From: an uncultured Clostridium sp.
Lineage (GTDB): Bacteria > Bacillota > Clostridia > Lachnospirales > Lachnospiraceae
Assembly: GCA_900547035.1 (NCBI GenBank)
Contig: URFM01000023.1
Location: forward strand, 1-47,260
DNA length: 47,260 nt
Reading direction: 5' to 3'
Shown here: positions 25,731-34,463 of the stretch, piece after piece
How positions within the stretch are numbered: the stretch's first letter is position 1
Layout: each line of letters starts with the position of its first letter
Translations under genes and position numbers: made by a program
The notes under the pieces: model-generated
What the model was told of the DNA's origin: nothing
Database searches by the model: none
The model's input: only the letters and a program-made list of their open reading frames with translations

Positions 25731-27260
25731 CTAAGCCTCATGCGATAAGGTGGGGGCCGGTTTGCCCTCCAGCTTGTTGTATCCGGCCGCCAGATACAGA
25801 ATCTGCTCCTGAGTGGCGGTCTTTGCGTCCAGCTCTCCGTTGATTTCCCCCTGATGGATTACCAGAATCCGGTCGCTCATTCCCAGGATCTCCGGCAGCT
25901 CCGATGAAATCATAATAATCGCCACGCCCTGGTCGCTGAGCTGGTTAAACAGCTCGTAAACCTCGTACTTGGCTCCCACGTCAATTCCGCGGGTAGGCTC
26001 GTCCACAATCAGTACCTTAACATCGTTGCAAAGCCATTTGGCCAGAACCACTTTCTGCTGATTTCCTCCGGATAAATTCCTGCACAGCTGGTGTACGCTG
26101 GGCGTTTTCGTGTGCAGCAGCTGCACATATTTTTCCGCGTTCTCCAGTCCCGCCTTATCATCCACAAAGCCGAAACGGGTAATCTGAGGCAAGTGGGCCA
26201 TATTAGTGTTGTATTTAATGTCCAGTCCCAGAGCCAGTCCGTCCCGTTTACGGTCCTCGGTAGCATATCCGATTCCATTGCGTATGGCCTGGATGACCGA
26301 GTGAATCTTCACCGGCTTTCCTTCAATCCAAAGATCCATGGAATCCGCGTGATCCGCGCCGAAGATGCAGCGCATAAGCTCAGTTCGTCCCGCCCCTACC
26401 AGGCCGGAGATTCCCAGAATCTCTCCCTTTCTTACAAAGAAATGATCCGCGTTTACCTTATCTCCCCTGCGCACGTTTCTGGCTTCCAGAACGATATCTC
26501 CGATGGTCCGTTTGTGCTTGGGATATTTGTCCTCCAGGGCCCGTCCTACAATCATGTTCACCAGTTCATCCATGGTGATTTCATTTAAGTTGCGGGTGCC
26601 GATATACTGACCGTCGCGGATGATTGTTACCCGCTCACAGATGCGGTTTAGCTCAGCCATACGGTGGGAGATATAAACCATTCCCACTCCCTTTTCCTTC
26701 AGCCGTCCGATAATCTCAAACAGCTGGTCGATTTCCCGCTCTGTCAGTGTTGCGGTCGGCTCATCCAGGACCAAAATTTTTGAATTGAAGCTGATCGCTT
26801 TGGCAATCTCCACCATCTGCTGCTTTGCGATGCTCAAGGAACCTACCATAGCGTAGGTATCCAAATCGATTCCCAAATCATCCAGAATGGCCTTTGCCTC
26901 CCTGTGCATCCGCTTGTCATCAATAAACATGCCCTTTTTAGGAGCTCTGCCAATGAAAATATTGTCGGCCACGCTCAGGTGTCCGCACATATTCAGCTCC
27001 TGCATGATAATGCTGACTCCCAGTTCATGGGCCTTTGCCACGGAATCGATGATTACTTTTTCACCCTCAATGAAGATTTCTCCTTCGTCAGCGCGGTATA
27101 CGCCGGAAAGGATCTTCATCAGCGTGGACTTCCCGGCTCCGTTCTCACCTACCAGGCCAAGGACCTCGCCCTTGTTTACGCTTAAGGATACATGATCCAA
27201 GGCTTTCACACCGGGAAAGCTCTTGCTGATCCCTTCCATACGAAACAATTCCTGTCCCAT
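25731..27260 (-). CDS. Sugar ABC transporter ATPase, duplicated (MglA/RbsA type)
   Basis: A 509-residue protein with two tandem ABC ATPase halves, normal for the ribose/galactose/xylose class. The first half has Walker A GENGAGKST (residues 38-46) and LSIAKQQMVEIAKA; the second has the degenerate GLVGAGRTEL Walker A and LSGGNQQKVVLAKWL with IVDEPTRGID. GGGGAGGACGGC precedes the ATG. It is the first gene of the transporter operon, behind a -10 box and two direct repeats that look like an AraC-family operator. Confidence 0.94.
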   Translation of the reverse strand: MGQELFRMEGISKSFPGVKALDHVSLSVNKGEVLGLVGENGAGKSTLMKILSGVYRADEGEIFIEGEKVIIDSVAKAHELGVSIIMQELNMCGHLSVADNIFIGRAPKKGMFIDDKRMHREAKAILDDLGIDLDTYAMVGSLSIAKQQMVEIAKAISFNSKILVLDEPTATLTEREIDQLFEIIGRLKEKGVGMVYISHRMAELNRICERVTIIRDGQYIGTRNLNEITMDELVNMIVGRALEDKYPKHKRTIGDIVLEARNVRRGDKVNADHFFVRKGEILGISGLVGAGRTELMRCIFGADHADSMDLWIEGKPVKIHSVIQAIRNGIGYATEDRKRDGLALGLDIKYNTNMAHLPQITRFGFVDDKAGLENAEKYVQLLHTKTPSVHQLCRNLSGGNQQKVVLAKWLCNDVKVLIVDEPTRGIDVGAKYEVYELFNQLSDQGVAIIMISSELPEILGMSDRILVIHQGEINGELDAKTATQEQILYLAAGYNKLEGKPAPTLSHEA

Positions 27261-27329
27261 GCCGTCCTCCCCTCTTTCTTTCTGTTTGCTTGTCCGAGGA
27301 AACCTTTCGTCTCCCTGAACTGTAATTTC

Positions 27330-27390
27330 ATTATACCGGCGGGGAATTTCGATTCATATGGTAACATTTTATCATTCCTAGTATGTTTTT
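27330..27390 (-). promoter_or_regulatory. Candidate YesN-activated promoter of the ABC operon
   Basis: A perfect TATAAT (minus, 27330-27335) has no recognisable -35 box. Upstream are two direct repeats, AAAAACATACTA (27379-27390) and AAAATGTTACCA (27359-27370), 20 bases apart and sharing AAAAnnnTACnA. Spacing of two helical turns next to the -35 region is what AraC-family activators use. The adjacent YesN-like regulator is the obvious candidate; binding is inferred. Confidence 0.55.
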
Positions 27391-27410
27391 AACTTCTTGT
27401 GTAAAACGTC

Positions 27411-27449
27411 AAAAAAAGCGCCCTTCTTTTTACGGTTAAAGGCGCTTTT
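27411..27449 (-). terminator. Terminator after the YesN-like gene
   Basis: Arms AAAAGCGCC (27414-27422) and GGCGCTTTT (27441-27449) are perfect. On the minus strand the stem is followed by a run of seven T. It separates the regulator genes from the transporter genes. Confidence 0.85.
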
Positions 27450-27491
27450 GACATACAGACCGTTATTTTTTTAGCGGACCCCTGTGTTTTT

Positions 27492-28376
27492 TCATCCCTG
27501 GAGGTCTTTTAAAATCTGATTTCGGTATTCCGACGGACTTTCCCCCGTCATTCTCTTAAATACCTTTGTAAAATAATTGGAATCCGGGTATCCTACCCGC
27601 TCTCCCACCTCTTTTACGTTGACATTTGGCTGCATCAGCAGTTTTTTTGCCTCACCTATGCGGTATTCCGCCACATAGGAGGTAAAATTCTGACCGAACT
27701 GCTGCTTAAACATCTTGCAGAAATAGGGCTCCGAGTAATTGACCGCCCTGGCTCCGTCGCTCATGGAAATCTCCCGCATGTAGTTCTTCTGGATATATTC
27801 CTGAATCATGGAGGCCATCAGACTGAGACGGTTGACGCCTCCCTGCTCCGGACTCTGCTCATTTTCTTCCGTTTCCCGGGAATCCGGCTGGCCCTTCCTC
27901 TGCTCCCGGTCCTCCGTCCGGGCTGCCGCTTCCCTGTCTGCCGCCGGCTGCCGGCCGTCTGTCTGCTCCATCTCCTGGCGCAGCTCCTGCCAGCGCCTCC
28001 GCTCCGATGTCAAGCGGATGGCCTCCTCCACCACCGCCAGCATTTCCTTCTGGGAATAGGGTTTCAGAAGATATTCGATGGCCCGCACCGACACCGCCTT
28101 TTTGGCGTACTCGAACCGGTCGTAGGCCGTAAGGAAAATCAGGCAGCACTCCATATCCTCTTTTCGGATGGCCTCCGCCGCCTCAATTCCGTTCATTCCC
28201 GGCATGGCGATATCCAAAATTACGATTTGAATGGATTCCCGCCGGAAAATGTCCAGAGCCTCTCTCCCGTTTTGCGCCTCGAAAATCCGGCACTGGTCCG
28301 ACAGCCGTTTCTCCAGCGTCTTCTTTAAGACCATACGCTCAATCAGCTCATCCTCGGCAATCAACAATCCGTACAT
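27492..28376 (-). CDS. YesN-like response regulator with AraC output domain
   Basis: A 294-residue response regulator. The receiver domain (about residues 1-120) begins MYGLLIAEDE and carries the phospho-acceptor in VILDIAMPGMNG. A hydrophilic Glu/Arg/Gln-rich linker (about 135-180) leads to two AraC-type helix-turn-helix units at the C-terminus, with VGYPDSNYFTKVFKRMTGESP. The start at 28376 is chosen by spacing from AAAGGCGG and by the family's MY[K/G]xLI beginning; the frame also opens at a TTG inside the kinase gene. It is the partner of the adjacent YesM-like kinase. Confidence 0.92.
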   Translation of the reverse strand: MYGLLIAEDELIERMVLKKTLEKRLSDQCRIFEAQNGREALDIFRRESIQIVILDIAMPGMNGIEAAEAIRKEDMECCLIFLTAYDRFEYAKKAVSVRAIEYLLKPYSQKEMLAVVEEAIRLTSERRRWQELRQEMEQTDGRQPAADREAAARTEDREQRKGQPDSRETEENEQSPEQGGVNRLSLMASMIQEYIQKNYMREISMSDGARAVNYSEPYFCKMFKQQFGQNFTSYVAEYRIGEAKKLLMQPNVNVKEVGERVGYPDSNYFTKVFKRMTGESPSEYRNQILKDLQG

Positions 28377-28392
28377 CCGCATATCCGCCTTT

Positions 28393-29886
28393 CTACTTTT
28401 TTCTGGCTCCAAAGGTAATCTTTACCCTTGTCCCTTCATTCTCCTGGCTGTCCACCGATACCTGCCCGTGCTCGTAATAGGCCGTAATCCGCCGGTAAAT
28501 ATTTCCAAGCCCAATTCCAAGTCCGCTTCCCCGGTTTTCCATGGCCTTCCGGATCTGCTCTAAGCGTTCCGGGCTCATGCCAGCCCCGGTATCATCTATA
28601 CAAATCTGCATAATCCCATCCTGCTCCGTGACGCTGATGGAAAGATTTCCTCCCTCCTCCTTACAGGAAAGGCCGTGGATTACCGCGTTCTCCACCAGCG
28701 GCTGAAGAAGGAATACCGGAACCTCCCGTTCGTAAAGCTCCTGGGGGCAGACCACCTTCCACCGAATCCGCTCCCCAAAGCGCATCTGCTGGATATACAT
28801 ATAATCCTGCACCACCTTCATCTCCTCCCTCAGCGGCGCCAGGGGATTGGCGGTACGCAGACTGTAGCGCAGCAGATTGCTCATGGCCACCAGCATCTCC
28901 TCCGTCACCGGAGCCTCCTCCATCTGAGACATGCGGGTAATCATGTTTAAGGTATTAAAGAGAAAATGAGGATTCATCTGGCTTTTCACCAATTCCAGCT
29001 GTGCCATGGAAAAACGCTGCTCCAACCGGGCCTGCTCCATCTGCTGGCGGTGGAGCTGAATTTCCATCCGGCTCTTTTCCTCAGAGGTGCGGACATAATC
29101 CTCCATGGCCCGCTTCATCTTGTTGAAAGCCCCTACCAGCTGGCCCATCTCGTCCTCGCCCTTCCAGGTCACATCCGCCGCGCTGAAGTCATTTTTCTCA
29201 ATGCTGCGGGACACCGCCGCCAGCTGACCCATGGTGGCCACCATTCCCTTTGTAACAAAACCCATAGAAAACAGGAGGGCCAGAAACACCGCCACCCCGA
29301 TAGCCCCAAAAATGTAAGGAAGGGTGGTCAGTTTGGGAAGCTGCTCCTCGTAGTAAGCATTTCCCTCCAAAAGTACCGCCTGGGTCAGGCGGGAGGCGTA
29401 AGCGGACAGGTAATCCTGCATATCATAAACTTCATAGAGCTGATATACGTACTCCGGTTTCCCCGGTCCCATGGAAAAAACCTGATCCCGCTTTTGTTCA
29501 TAAGCCCCGTAGCTGTTCCGTATATTCCAGGTAATGGCGTACCGGTTTTCCCCAATCTTTCCATAATCGTAGGGCAGCTGTCCCAAAAGGCTGGCCGTAT
29601 TCTGGCAGGCTGCCTCGTATTCCTCCAGGTTTTCCTGGCTTCGGTCATCGATGGCTGCGGCGAATGCCTCCGCCTCTACGGACAGAGCCTCCTGAAAGCG
29701 GTGGCAGGAAAGATTATCGCTCATGACCGCATTAAATGTATCGGTGAAATAGTACAGCACCCTTAAATTCATAAAAATAGAGGCTCCTACAATCAGGCCC
29801 AGAGCCGCCACCAGAATATACATTTTTTTCCTCAGTGACAGCCTGTACCAGCTTCCTGCCAGTCGTTCTACAGCCATTTGCCACAT
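28393..29886 (-). CDS. YesM-like sensor histidine kinase
   Basis: A 497-residue membrane kinase of the LytS/YesM (His_kinase) family. Membrane segments are at about residues 22-41 and 190-210, enclosing an extracytoplasmic sensor domain. HAMP (about 211-265), a coiled coil, and the phospho-acceptor motif SQMNPHFLFNTLNMI with His307 follow, then HATPase_c ending GSGLGIGLGNIYRR. AAAGGAGG precedes the start. It is the first gene of the kinase-regulator pair. Its sensor may read sugar binding through an extracellular binding protein encoded downstream. Confidence 0.92.
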   Translation of the reverse strand: MWQMAVERLAGSWYRLSLRKKMYILVAALGLIVGASIFMNLRVLYYFTDTFNAVMSDNLSCHRFQEALSVEAEAFAAAIDDRSQENLEEYEAACQNTASLLGQLPYDYGKIGENRYAITWNIRNSYGAYEQKRDQVFSMGPGKPEYVYQLYEVYDMQDYLSAYASRLTQAVLLEGNAYYEEQLPKLTTLPYIFGAIGVAVFLALLFSMGFVTKGMVATMGQLAAVSRSIEKNDFSAADVTWKGEDEMGQLVGAFNKMKRAMEDYVRTSEEKSRMEIQLHRQQMEQARLEQRFSMAQLELVKSQMNPHFLFNTLNMITRMSQMEEAPVTEEMLVAMSNLLRYSLRTANPLAPLREEMKVVQDYMYIQQMRFGERIRWKVVCPQELYEREVPVFLLQPLVENAVIHGLSCKEEGGNLSISVTEQDGIMQICIDDTGAGMSPERLEQIRKAMENRGSGLGIGLGNIYRRITAYYEHGQVSVDSQENEGTRVKITFGARKK

Positions 29887-29929
29887 TGAAACCGCTCCTC
29901 CTTTATCTCCAGCCTCCGCTTCCCCTTCA

Positions 29930-29958
29930 TTGACACCCAGAATTTACGATGATATAAT
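29930..29958 (+). promoter_or_regulatory. Consensus promoter of the degV-like gene
   Basis: TTGACA (29930-29935), exactly 17 bases, and TATAAT (29953-29958) make a perfect housekeeping-type promoter on the plus strand. The predicted start near 29965 falls at the foot of the first leader hairpin. Confidence 0.88.
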
Positions 29959-29962
29959 ATGA

Positions 29963-30046
29963 GCACTTAGCGAGATCTTATCGAGCTTAGTGCGAGTTAT
30001 ACCTGTCCACTTAATGAGGTCTCTCTCGAGTTTAGTGGACAGGTAT
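29963..30046 (+). ncRNA. Two tandem related hairpins in the degV leader
   Basis: Hairpin 1 (29963-29993) pairs GCACTTAGC with GCTTAGTGC with one mismatch. Hairpin 2 pairs perfect 13-base arms (29999-30011 and 30034-30046). Both carry the same core, CACTTAnnGAGnTCT followed by TCGAGnTTAGTG, so one looks like a duplicate of the other. They occupy nearly the whole 5' leader between the promoter and the ribosome site. There is no U-run after either. Function is unknown; a stability element or protein-binding site is possible. Confidence 0.65.
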
Positions 30047-30084
30047 AGCACGAACAATACCGCAATTCAGGGGGGTGCTTTGGA

Positions 30085-30966
30085 ATGTACGCAATTACCT
30101 GCTGTTCTACCGCCGATCTTCCGGCGCAGTTTTATGAAAAAACGGGAATTTCCTACGCCAAGTTTCATTTTTCCATGAATGGCGTGGAATATGATGATGA
30201 TTTAGGCCTTTCTATCTCTCCTGAGGAATTTTACCAGCAGATCCGCCAGGGCGCCCTGCCGGTTACCTCCCAGGTTAACGTCCAGCAATATGAGGATCTG
30301 TTTGAGCCCATTCTCCGCTCCGGCAAAGACTTAATCCATCTGACCCTATCCTCCGGCATCTCCGGCTCCATTGGCTCCGCCCGGATTGCAGCCCGTGAAC
30401 TGTCGGAGCGTTACCCGAACCGGCGTATCCAGATAATCGATTCCCTGGCTGCCGCCTCTGGCTACGGCCTCCTGGTAGAAGAAGCCTATTGCCGGCAGCA
30501 GGAGGGCATGTCCTTTGACCAGCTGGTTTCTTGGATTGAGGAGAACAAGCTGAAACTTCACCACTGGTTCTTTTCCACTGATTTAACCCATTTCCGTCGG
30601 GGAGGAAGGATTTCCGCTTCCTCCGCCTTTTTCGGAAATATGCTGAATATCTGTCCTCTGATGAATGTCAACTCCCAGGGGAAGCTGGTTCCCCGCGAAA
30701 AGATCCGGGGCAAAAAACGGGTAATGGGCCAGATGCTCCGGCAGATGGAGCTCCACGCCCAGGAGGGACTCGCCTACAAGGGGCGGTGCTTCATCTGTCA
30801 CTCGGACTGTGCCTCGGATGCCAGAGAACTGGCCGCTATGGTGGAGCAGGCATTTCCCAGCCTGGACGGACCGGTGGAAATTTTCCCCATCGGCACGGTC
30901 ATCGGTTCCCACACCGGTCCCGGAACCGTGGCCCTCTTTTTCTGGGGAGATGAACGGACCCTGTAG
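30085..30966 (+). CDS. DegV-family fatty-acid-binding protein
   Basis: A 293-residue DegV/EDD-fold protein. DegV proteins bind fatty acids; relatives (FakB) present them to the fatty-acid kinase FakA. Visible family blocks are CCSTADLPAQFYEKTGI at the N-terminus, PVTSQVNVQQY, LTLSSGISGS (fatty-acid carboxylate contact) and STDLTHFRRGGRIS. A GGGGGG-rich ribosome site precedes the ATG. No fakA kinase (DAK domain) gene is in the window. It is one of only two plus-strand genes and is transcribed divergently from the YesM-like kinase gene. Confidence 0.92.
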   Translation: MYAITCCSTADLPAQFYEKTGISYAKFHFSMNGVEYDDDLGLSISPEEFYQQIRQGALPVTSQVNVQQYEDLFEPILRSGKDLIHLTLSSGISGSIGSARIAARELSERYPNRRIQIIDSLAAASGYGLLVEEAYCRQQEGMSFDQLVSWIEENKLKLHHWFFSTDLTHFRRGGRISASSAFFGNMLNICPLMNVNSQGKLVPREKIRGKKRVMGQMLRQMELHAQEGLAYKGRCFICHSDCASDARELAAMVEQAFPSLDGPVEIFPIGTVIGSHTGPGTVALFFWGDERTL

Positions 30967-31001
30967 CTCTTTTCTGAATGGTCCTTTGTATGTATCACGC
31001 G

Positions 31002-31073
31002 TAAGCGCCCAAAATACAGGCGCTAAGCGCTCATATCAATAAGCGCGAAAAGCCGCCTTCGTGGCGGCTTTTT
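31002..31073. terminator. Bidirectional terminator between degV and the DUF368 gene
   Basis: Arms AGCCGCC (31051-31057) and GGCGGCT (31063-31069) with a TTCGT loop are flanked by AAAA and TTTTT, so it can end both convergent transcripts. A second hairpin (TAAGCGCC at 31002 with GGCGCTA at 31019) lies closer to degV. Confidence 0.9.
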
Positions 31074-31074
31074 C

Positions 31075-31902
31075 TTATGCCTGCATTCCGCTCTCTTTCA
31101 GTGACATGAAGTAGATGGCAAAGAAGCCCAGCAGGGCCGATATAATACTGAAAACCAGGGTAATTCCTCCCGGAATTCCCGGGAACAGCTCCGGCAGGGA
31201 GCCGAACATAAATCCCAGTATAATCAGATAGGTGCTCTGAGGATGTCGCTTCATCAGATTTTCCAGCACTCTGGTGGTCAGGAAAATTCCTCCCACCACT
31301 CCAATTCCAAGAGGAATCAAGGGAACCACGTTGAGGCTGCTGATATTGTTCATAATCCCCTCATAAATTCCCAGCATATAGAGCATCTGGGATACGCTGA
31401 TTCCAGGAAGCACCAGCCCGATGGCGATAATCACGCCTCCCACAATCTGCATCAGCGCCCCGGCGATTCCCCCTCCGTCCTGAGGCCCGAAAAGGCCGGC
31501 GGGAAGCAAGGACAGTCCTGCCACCAGGAGAATTCCAATCACCGGGTACAGCACCACCTTATAATCCAAGCGTTTCAGCCCCGACTCCTTGTAAATCATG
31601 GGCACGCCTCCGGCAACCGCTCCCAGGAAGAAAAACCGCACCGGAATATCGGCAGCCGTAGTAAACAGGGTGCTGATCAATCTGGCAAACAGAACCATTC
31701 CAACTGCCGCCCCAGCCAGAAACTGCAGAAGGAATATGGTACACTCTTTTGGCCTGCGGAAAAAGGAACTGACAGAGGTAATCAGCCGGTCATAGATGCC
31801 TGTAATCATGGCCATAGAACCGCCGCTGACCCCTGGCACCGTCATAGTTCCTCCAATCCACATGCCCTTTAGCAGGGTAATCCATCCATCTCGATTTTTC
31901 AT
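31075..31902 (-). CDS. DUF368 membrane protein (PopT-like lipid carrier transporter)
   Basis: A 275-residue polytopic membrane protein with about eight hydrophobic segments. The signature GTMTVPGVSGGSMAMITGIYDRL (about residues 18-40, given in part) is typical of DUF368; a second related block VLPGISVSQMLYMLGIYEGI appears near the middle, suggesting an internal repeat. DUF368 proteins (PopT) have been reported to recycle undecaprenyl phosphate across the membrane. The ATG directly follows the metH TGA, so translation is coupled to metH, though no metabolic link is obvious. Confidence 0.88.
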   Translation of the reverse strand: MKNRDGWITLLKGMWIGGTMTVPGVSGGSMAMITGIYDRLITSVSSFFRRPKECTIFLLQFLAGAAVGMVLFARLISTLFTTAADIPVRFFFLGAVAGGVPMIYKESGLKRLDYKVVLYPVIGILLVAGLSLLPAGLFGPQDGGGIAGALMQIVGGVIIAIGLVLPGISVSQMLYMLGIYEGIMNNISSLNVVPLIPLGIGVVGGIFLTTRVLENLMKRHPQSTYLIILGFMFGSLPELFPGIPGGITLVFSIISALLGFFAIYFMSLKESGMQA

Positions 31903-34395
31903 TCATTCAATCTCCTTTAGGTTGGTTTTCTCCCCAAACACCTGCTCCGCGTAGTTCACAGAAGCCATGGCGTCCCGGCAGTAGGCGTCCGCCCCAATGG
32001 TTTTTGCGTACTCCTCTGTCAAAACCGCTCCCCCTACCATCACCCGGACTGCCGGGGCTTTGTCCCGCAGCTGGCGGATGGTCTCCTCCATGCTGGGTAC
32101 CGTGGTGGTCATCAGGGCGCTCAGTCCCACCAGAGGCGCCCCCTCGTTCAGAGCCGTCTCCACCACCTTCTCTGGAGGTACGTCCCTGCCCAGGTCCAGA
32201 ACCTGGTAGCTGTAATTTTCCAGAAGGACCTTCACAATATTCTTTCCGATATCATGGATGTCCCCCTTAACTGTGGCCAGAACGATTTTCCCCTTCTTCT
32301 CCTGGGTCTGTCCCCCTGCCTCCAGCTTTTCCCGTATAACCGCAAAGGCCGCCTTAGCCGCTTCCGCGCTCATAAGAAGCTGAGGCAGGAAAATAGTTCC
32401 CTTTTCAAAGCCTTTTCCCACCCGGTCCAGGGCAGGAATCATCTCCTGATTAATGACATCCAAGGGTTCTCTGGTTTCCAGCTGCCGGGCAGCCGCCTGG
32501 CAGGCTCCCTCCTTCAGTCCCCGCTCAATAGCCGCCGCCAGAGGAATCTCCCCTCCAGCCGCCGCAGAAGCTCCGGCAGCAGCCTGGTTTACGCCTGCCT
32601 TCTTTGTTCCGGAAACAGTAGCCCCGAGCCCTCCGGTCTGGCCGCCGTAAATCCCGATAAACCGTCCGCATTGGGGATCTCTGTTCATCAGGGCGTTAAA
32701 GCTGTAGTAGGCCCGCATCATAGCCTCGGAGTTAGGATTGATAATGGCTGCGTCTAGTCCCGCTTCCATAGCCATAGTGAAAAAGGAGCTGTTGATGATT
32801 TCCCTCTGGGGCAGGCCAAAGGAAATGTTGGACACGCCCAGTACGGACTTGCAGCCCAGCTCATCCCGGATTCGCCGCAGGGTTTCCAAAGTCACAAGAG
32901 CGCCCTTCGGGTCCGAGCTGACGGTCATGCACAGTCCGTCGAAAACCAGATCCTCCCTTCCGATGCCGTAGTCCCGGGCCCGGTCTATGATTTTTCGCGC
33001 CACCCGGATTCTGCCCTCGGCCGTTTCCGGGATTCCCTCCTCATCCAGACACAGGGCCACAATCACGCCGCCGTACCTGGCAGCCAGGGGGAAGACAGCC
33101 TCCATCACCTCAGCCTTGCCGTTGACCGAGTTAATCATGGGCTTTCCGTTATAAATCCGCATAGCCCGCTCCATGGCCTGGAGATTGGAGGTATCAATCT
33201 GAAGGGGGAGGTCGATCACCGCCTGAAGCTCCTTCACCGCCTCCTCCATCATCCGGGGCTCGTCAATCTCCGGCAGTCCCACATTAACGTCCAAAATCTG
33301 GGCACCGTTCTCCTGCTGGGTAACCCCCTCCTTTAAAATATATTCCATATTGTGGTCTCTAAGTGCCTGTTTGAATTTGGATTTTCCCGTAGGATTGATG
33401 CGCTCCCCGATAATAACCGTCTTTCCCTCAAAGGTTACCGCCTGAGCGTAGGAGGAAACCACAGTCCGTCTTCTTGGCTGAATGGGATTTAAAGGAATCT
33501 TCTCGCAGCGCTCCCGCAGCTTCCGGATATGCTCCGGCGTAGTGCCGCAGCAGCCTCCCAGGATATAAGCTCCCATCCGGGCAATCTCCTCCATAACGGA
33601 GGCAAATTCATCGGCGTCAATATCATAGAAGGTCTGGCCGTTTTCGCTTCTAGGCAGTCCCGCATTGGGATTGACAATCACCGGCAGGGAAGTCACCTTC
33701 AGAAGTTCCTCTAAAATCCCCTTCATCTGAACCGGACCCAGACCGCAGTTGATTCCCAGGGCGTCCACTCTCAGCCCCTCCAAAAGAGCCGTCACCGACT
33801 CCACGTTTCCCCCGGTCAGAAGTTTTCCCTTCTCGTCGAAAATCACCGTAGCGAAAACCGGAAGCTCCGGCGCTTCCTCCCTGGCCGCCAGGACCGCCGC
33901 CTTCAGCTCCAGGCTGTCGCTCATGGTCTCAATCAGCACCAGGTCGGCTCCGCCTTTCTTCCCTGCCGCCACCACCTGGCGGTAAAGAGATACTGCCGCC
34001 TCAAAGGGCAGATCTCCCAAGGGCTCCAAAAGCTTTCCCGTAGGACCCAAATCCAGGGCAATCCTTCCTTTTCCCACCAGAGACAGAGCATCCCTGGCGT
34101 TCTCCATAGCGGCAGCCACGATCTCCTCCACTCCGTAGGAGGAAGCAGGCCGCTCTCCCTCCCCGTTCCAGGGCTCGCCTTTAAATTTCAGGCCGTTGGC
34201 CCCAAAAGTATTGGTTTTGATCAAATCCGCTCCTGCCCTCAGATAATCCACATGAATCCCCCGGCAGATATCCGGATGGGTAATATTCCAGATTTCCGGA
34301 AATTCCCCGGCCTTCAGTCCCTTTGCCTGAAGAAGGCTTCCGGTGCCGCCGTCGAAAAAAAGGCGGCGGGTCCTGATTTCCTCTAATAATTCCAT
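31903..34395 (-). CDS. metH: Cobalamin-dependent methionine synthase, short form
   Basis: An 830-residue B12-dependent homocysteine methyltransferase. Domains in order: homocysteine-binding barrel (about 1-300, with Cys in GINCGLG and the zinc pair in GGCCGTTPEH), methyltetrahydrofolate-binding barrel (about 325-590, GERINPTGK), and cobalamin-binding cap and Rossmann domain (about 620-820, base-on motif DIHDIG with His714). The C-terminal AdoMet reactivation domain of E. coli MetH (about 1227 residues) is absent and is supplied by the separate gene upstream. An Ala/Gly-rich linker (about 595-620) lies before the cobalamin module. Confidence 0.95.
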   Translation of the reverse strand: MELLEEIRTRRLFFDGGTGSLLQAKGLKAGEFPEIWNITHPDICRGIHVDYLRAGADLIKTNTFGANGLKFKGEPWNGEGERPASSYGVEEIVAAAMENARDALSLVGKGRIALDLGPTGKLLEPLGDLPFEAAVSLYRQVVAAGKKGGADLVLIETMSDSLELKAAVLAAREEAPELPVFATVIFDEKGKLLTGGNVESVTALLEGLRVDALGINCGLGPVQMKGILEELLKVTSLPVIVNPNAGLPRSENGQTFYDIDADEFASVMEEIARMGAYILGGCCGTTPEHIRKLRERCEKIPLNPIQPRRRTVVSSYAQAVTFEGKTVIIGERINPTGKSKFKQALRDHNMEYILKEGVTQQENGAQILDVNVGLPEIDEPRMMEEAVKELQAVIDLPLQIDTSNLQAMERAMRIYNGKPMINSVNGKAEVMEAVFPLAARYGGVIVALCLDEEGIPETAEGRIRVARKIIDRARDYGIGREDLVFDGLCMTVSSDPKGALVTLETLRRIRDELGCKSVLGVSNISFGLPQREIINSSFFTMAMEAGLDAAIINPNSEAMMRAYYSFNALMNRDPQCGRFIGIYGGQTGGLGATVSGTKKAGVNQAAAGASAAAGGEIPLAAAIERGLKEGACQAAARQLETREPLDVINQEMIPALDRVGKGFEKGTIFLPQLLMSAEAAKAAFAVIREKLEAGGQTQEKKGKIVLATVKGDIHDIGKNIVKVLLENYSYQVLDLGRDVPPEKVVETALNEGAPLVGLSALMTTTVPSMEETIRQLRDKAPAVRVMVGGAVLTEEYAKTIGADAYCRDAMASVNYAEQVFGEKTNLKEIE

Positions 34396-34428
34396 AGATT
34401 TCCCTTTCTATATGTTAGGTAAACTATT

Positions 34429-34463
34429 GAGGATGGCTCAGACAGATGCGCCTGTTCATCCTC
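34429..34463. repeat. Possible diverged copy of the inverted-repeat element
   Basis: Arms GAGGATG (34429-34435) and CATCCTC (34457-34463) enclose GCTCAGACAG and GCCTGTT, which echo the TTCAGGAC family. It overlaps the 3' end of the activation-domain gene; its TGA stop lies within one arm. Assignment to the family is weak. Confidence 0.35.

Noticed and set aside
28966..29766. A 266-codon plus-strand frame inside the YesM-like kinase gene
   Set aside because: It is antisense to a clearly conserved kinase, has no ribosome site and shows no domain pattern.
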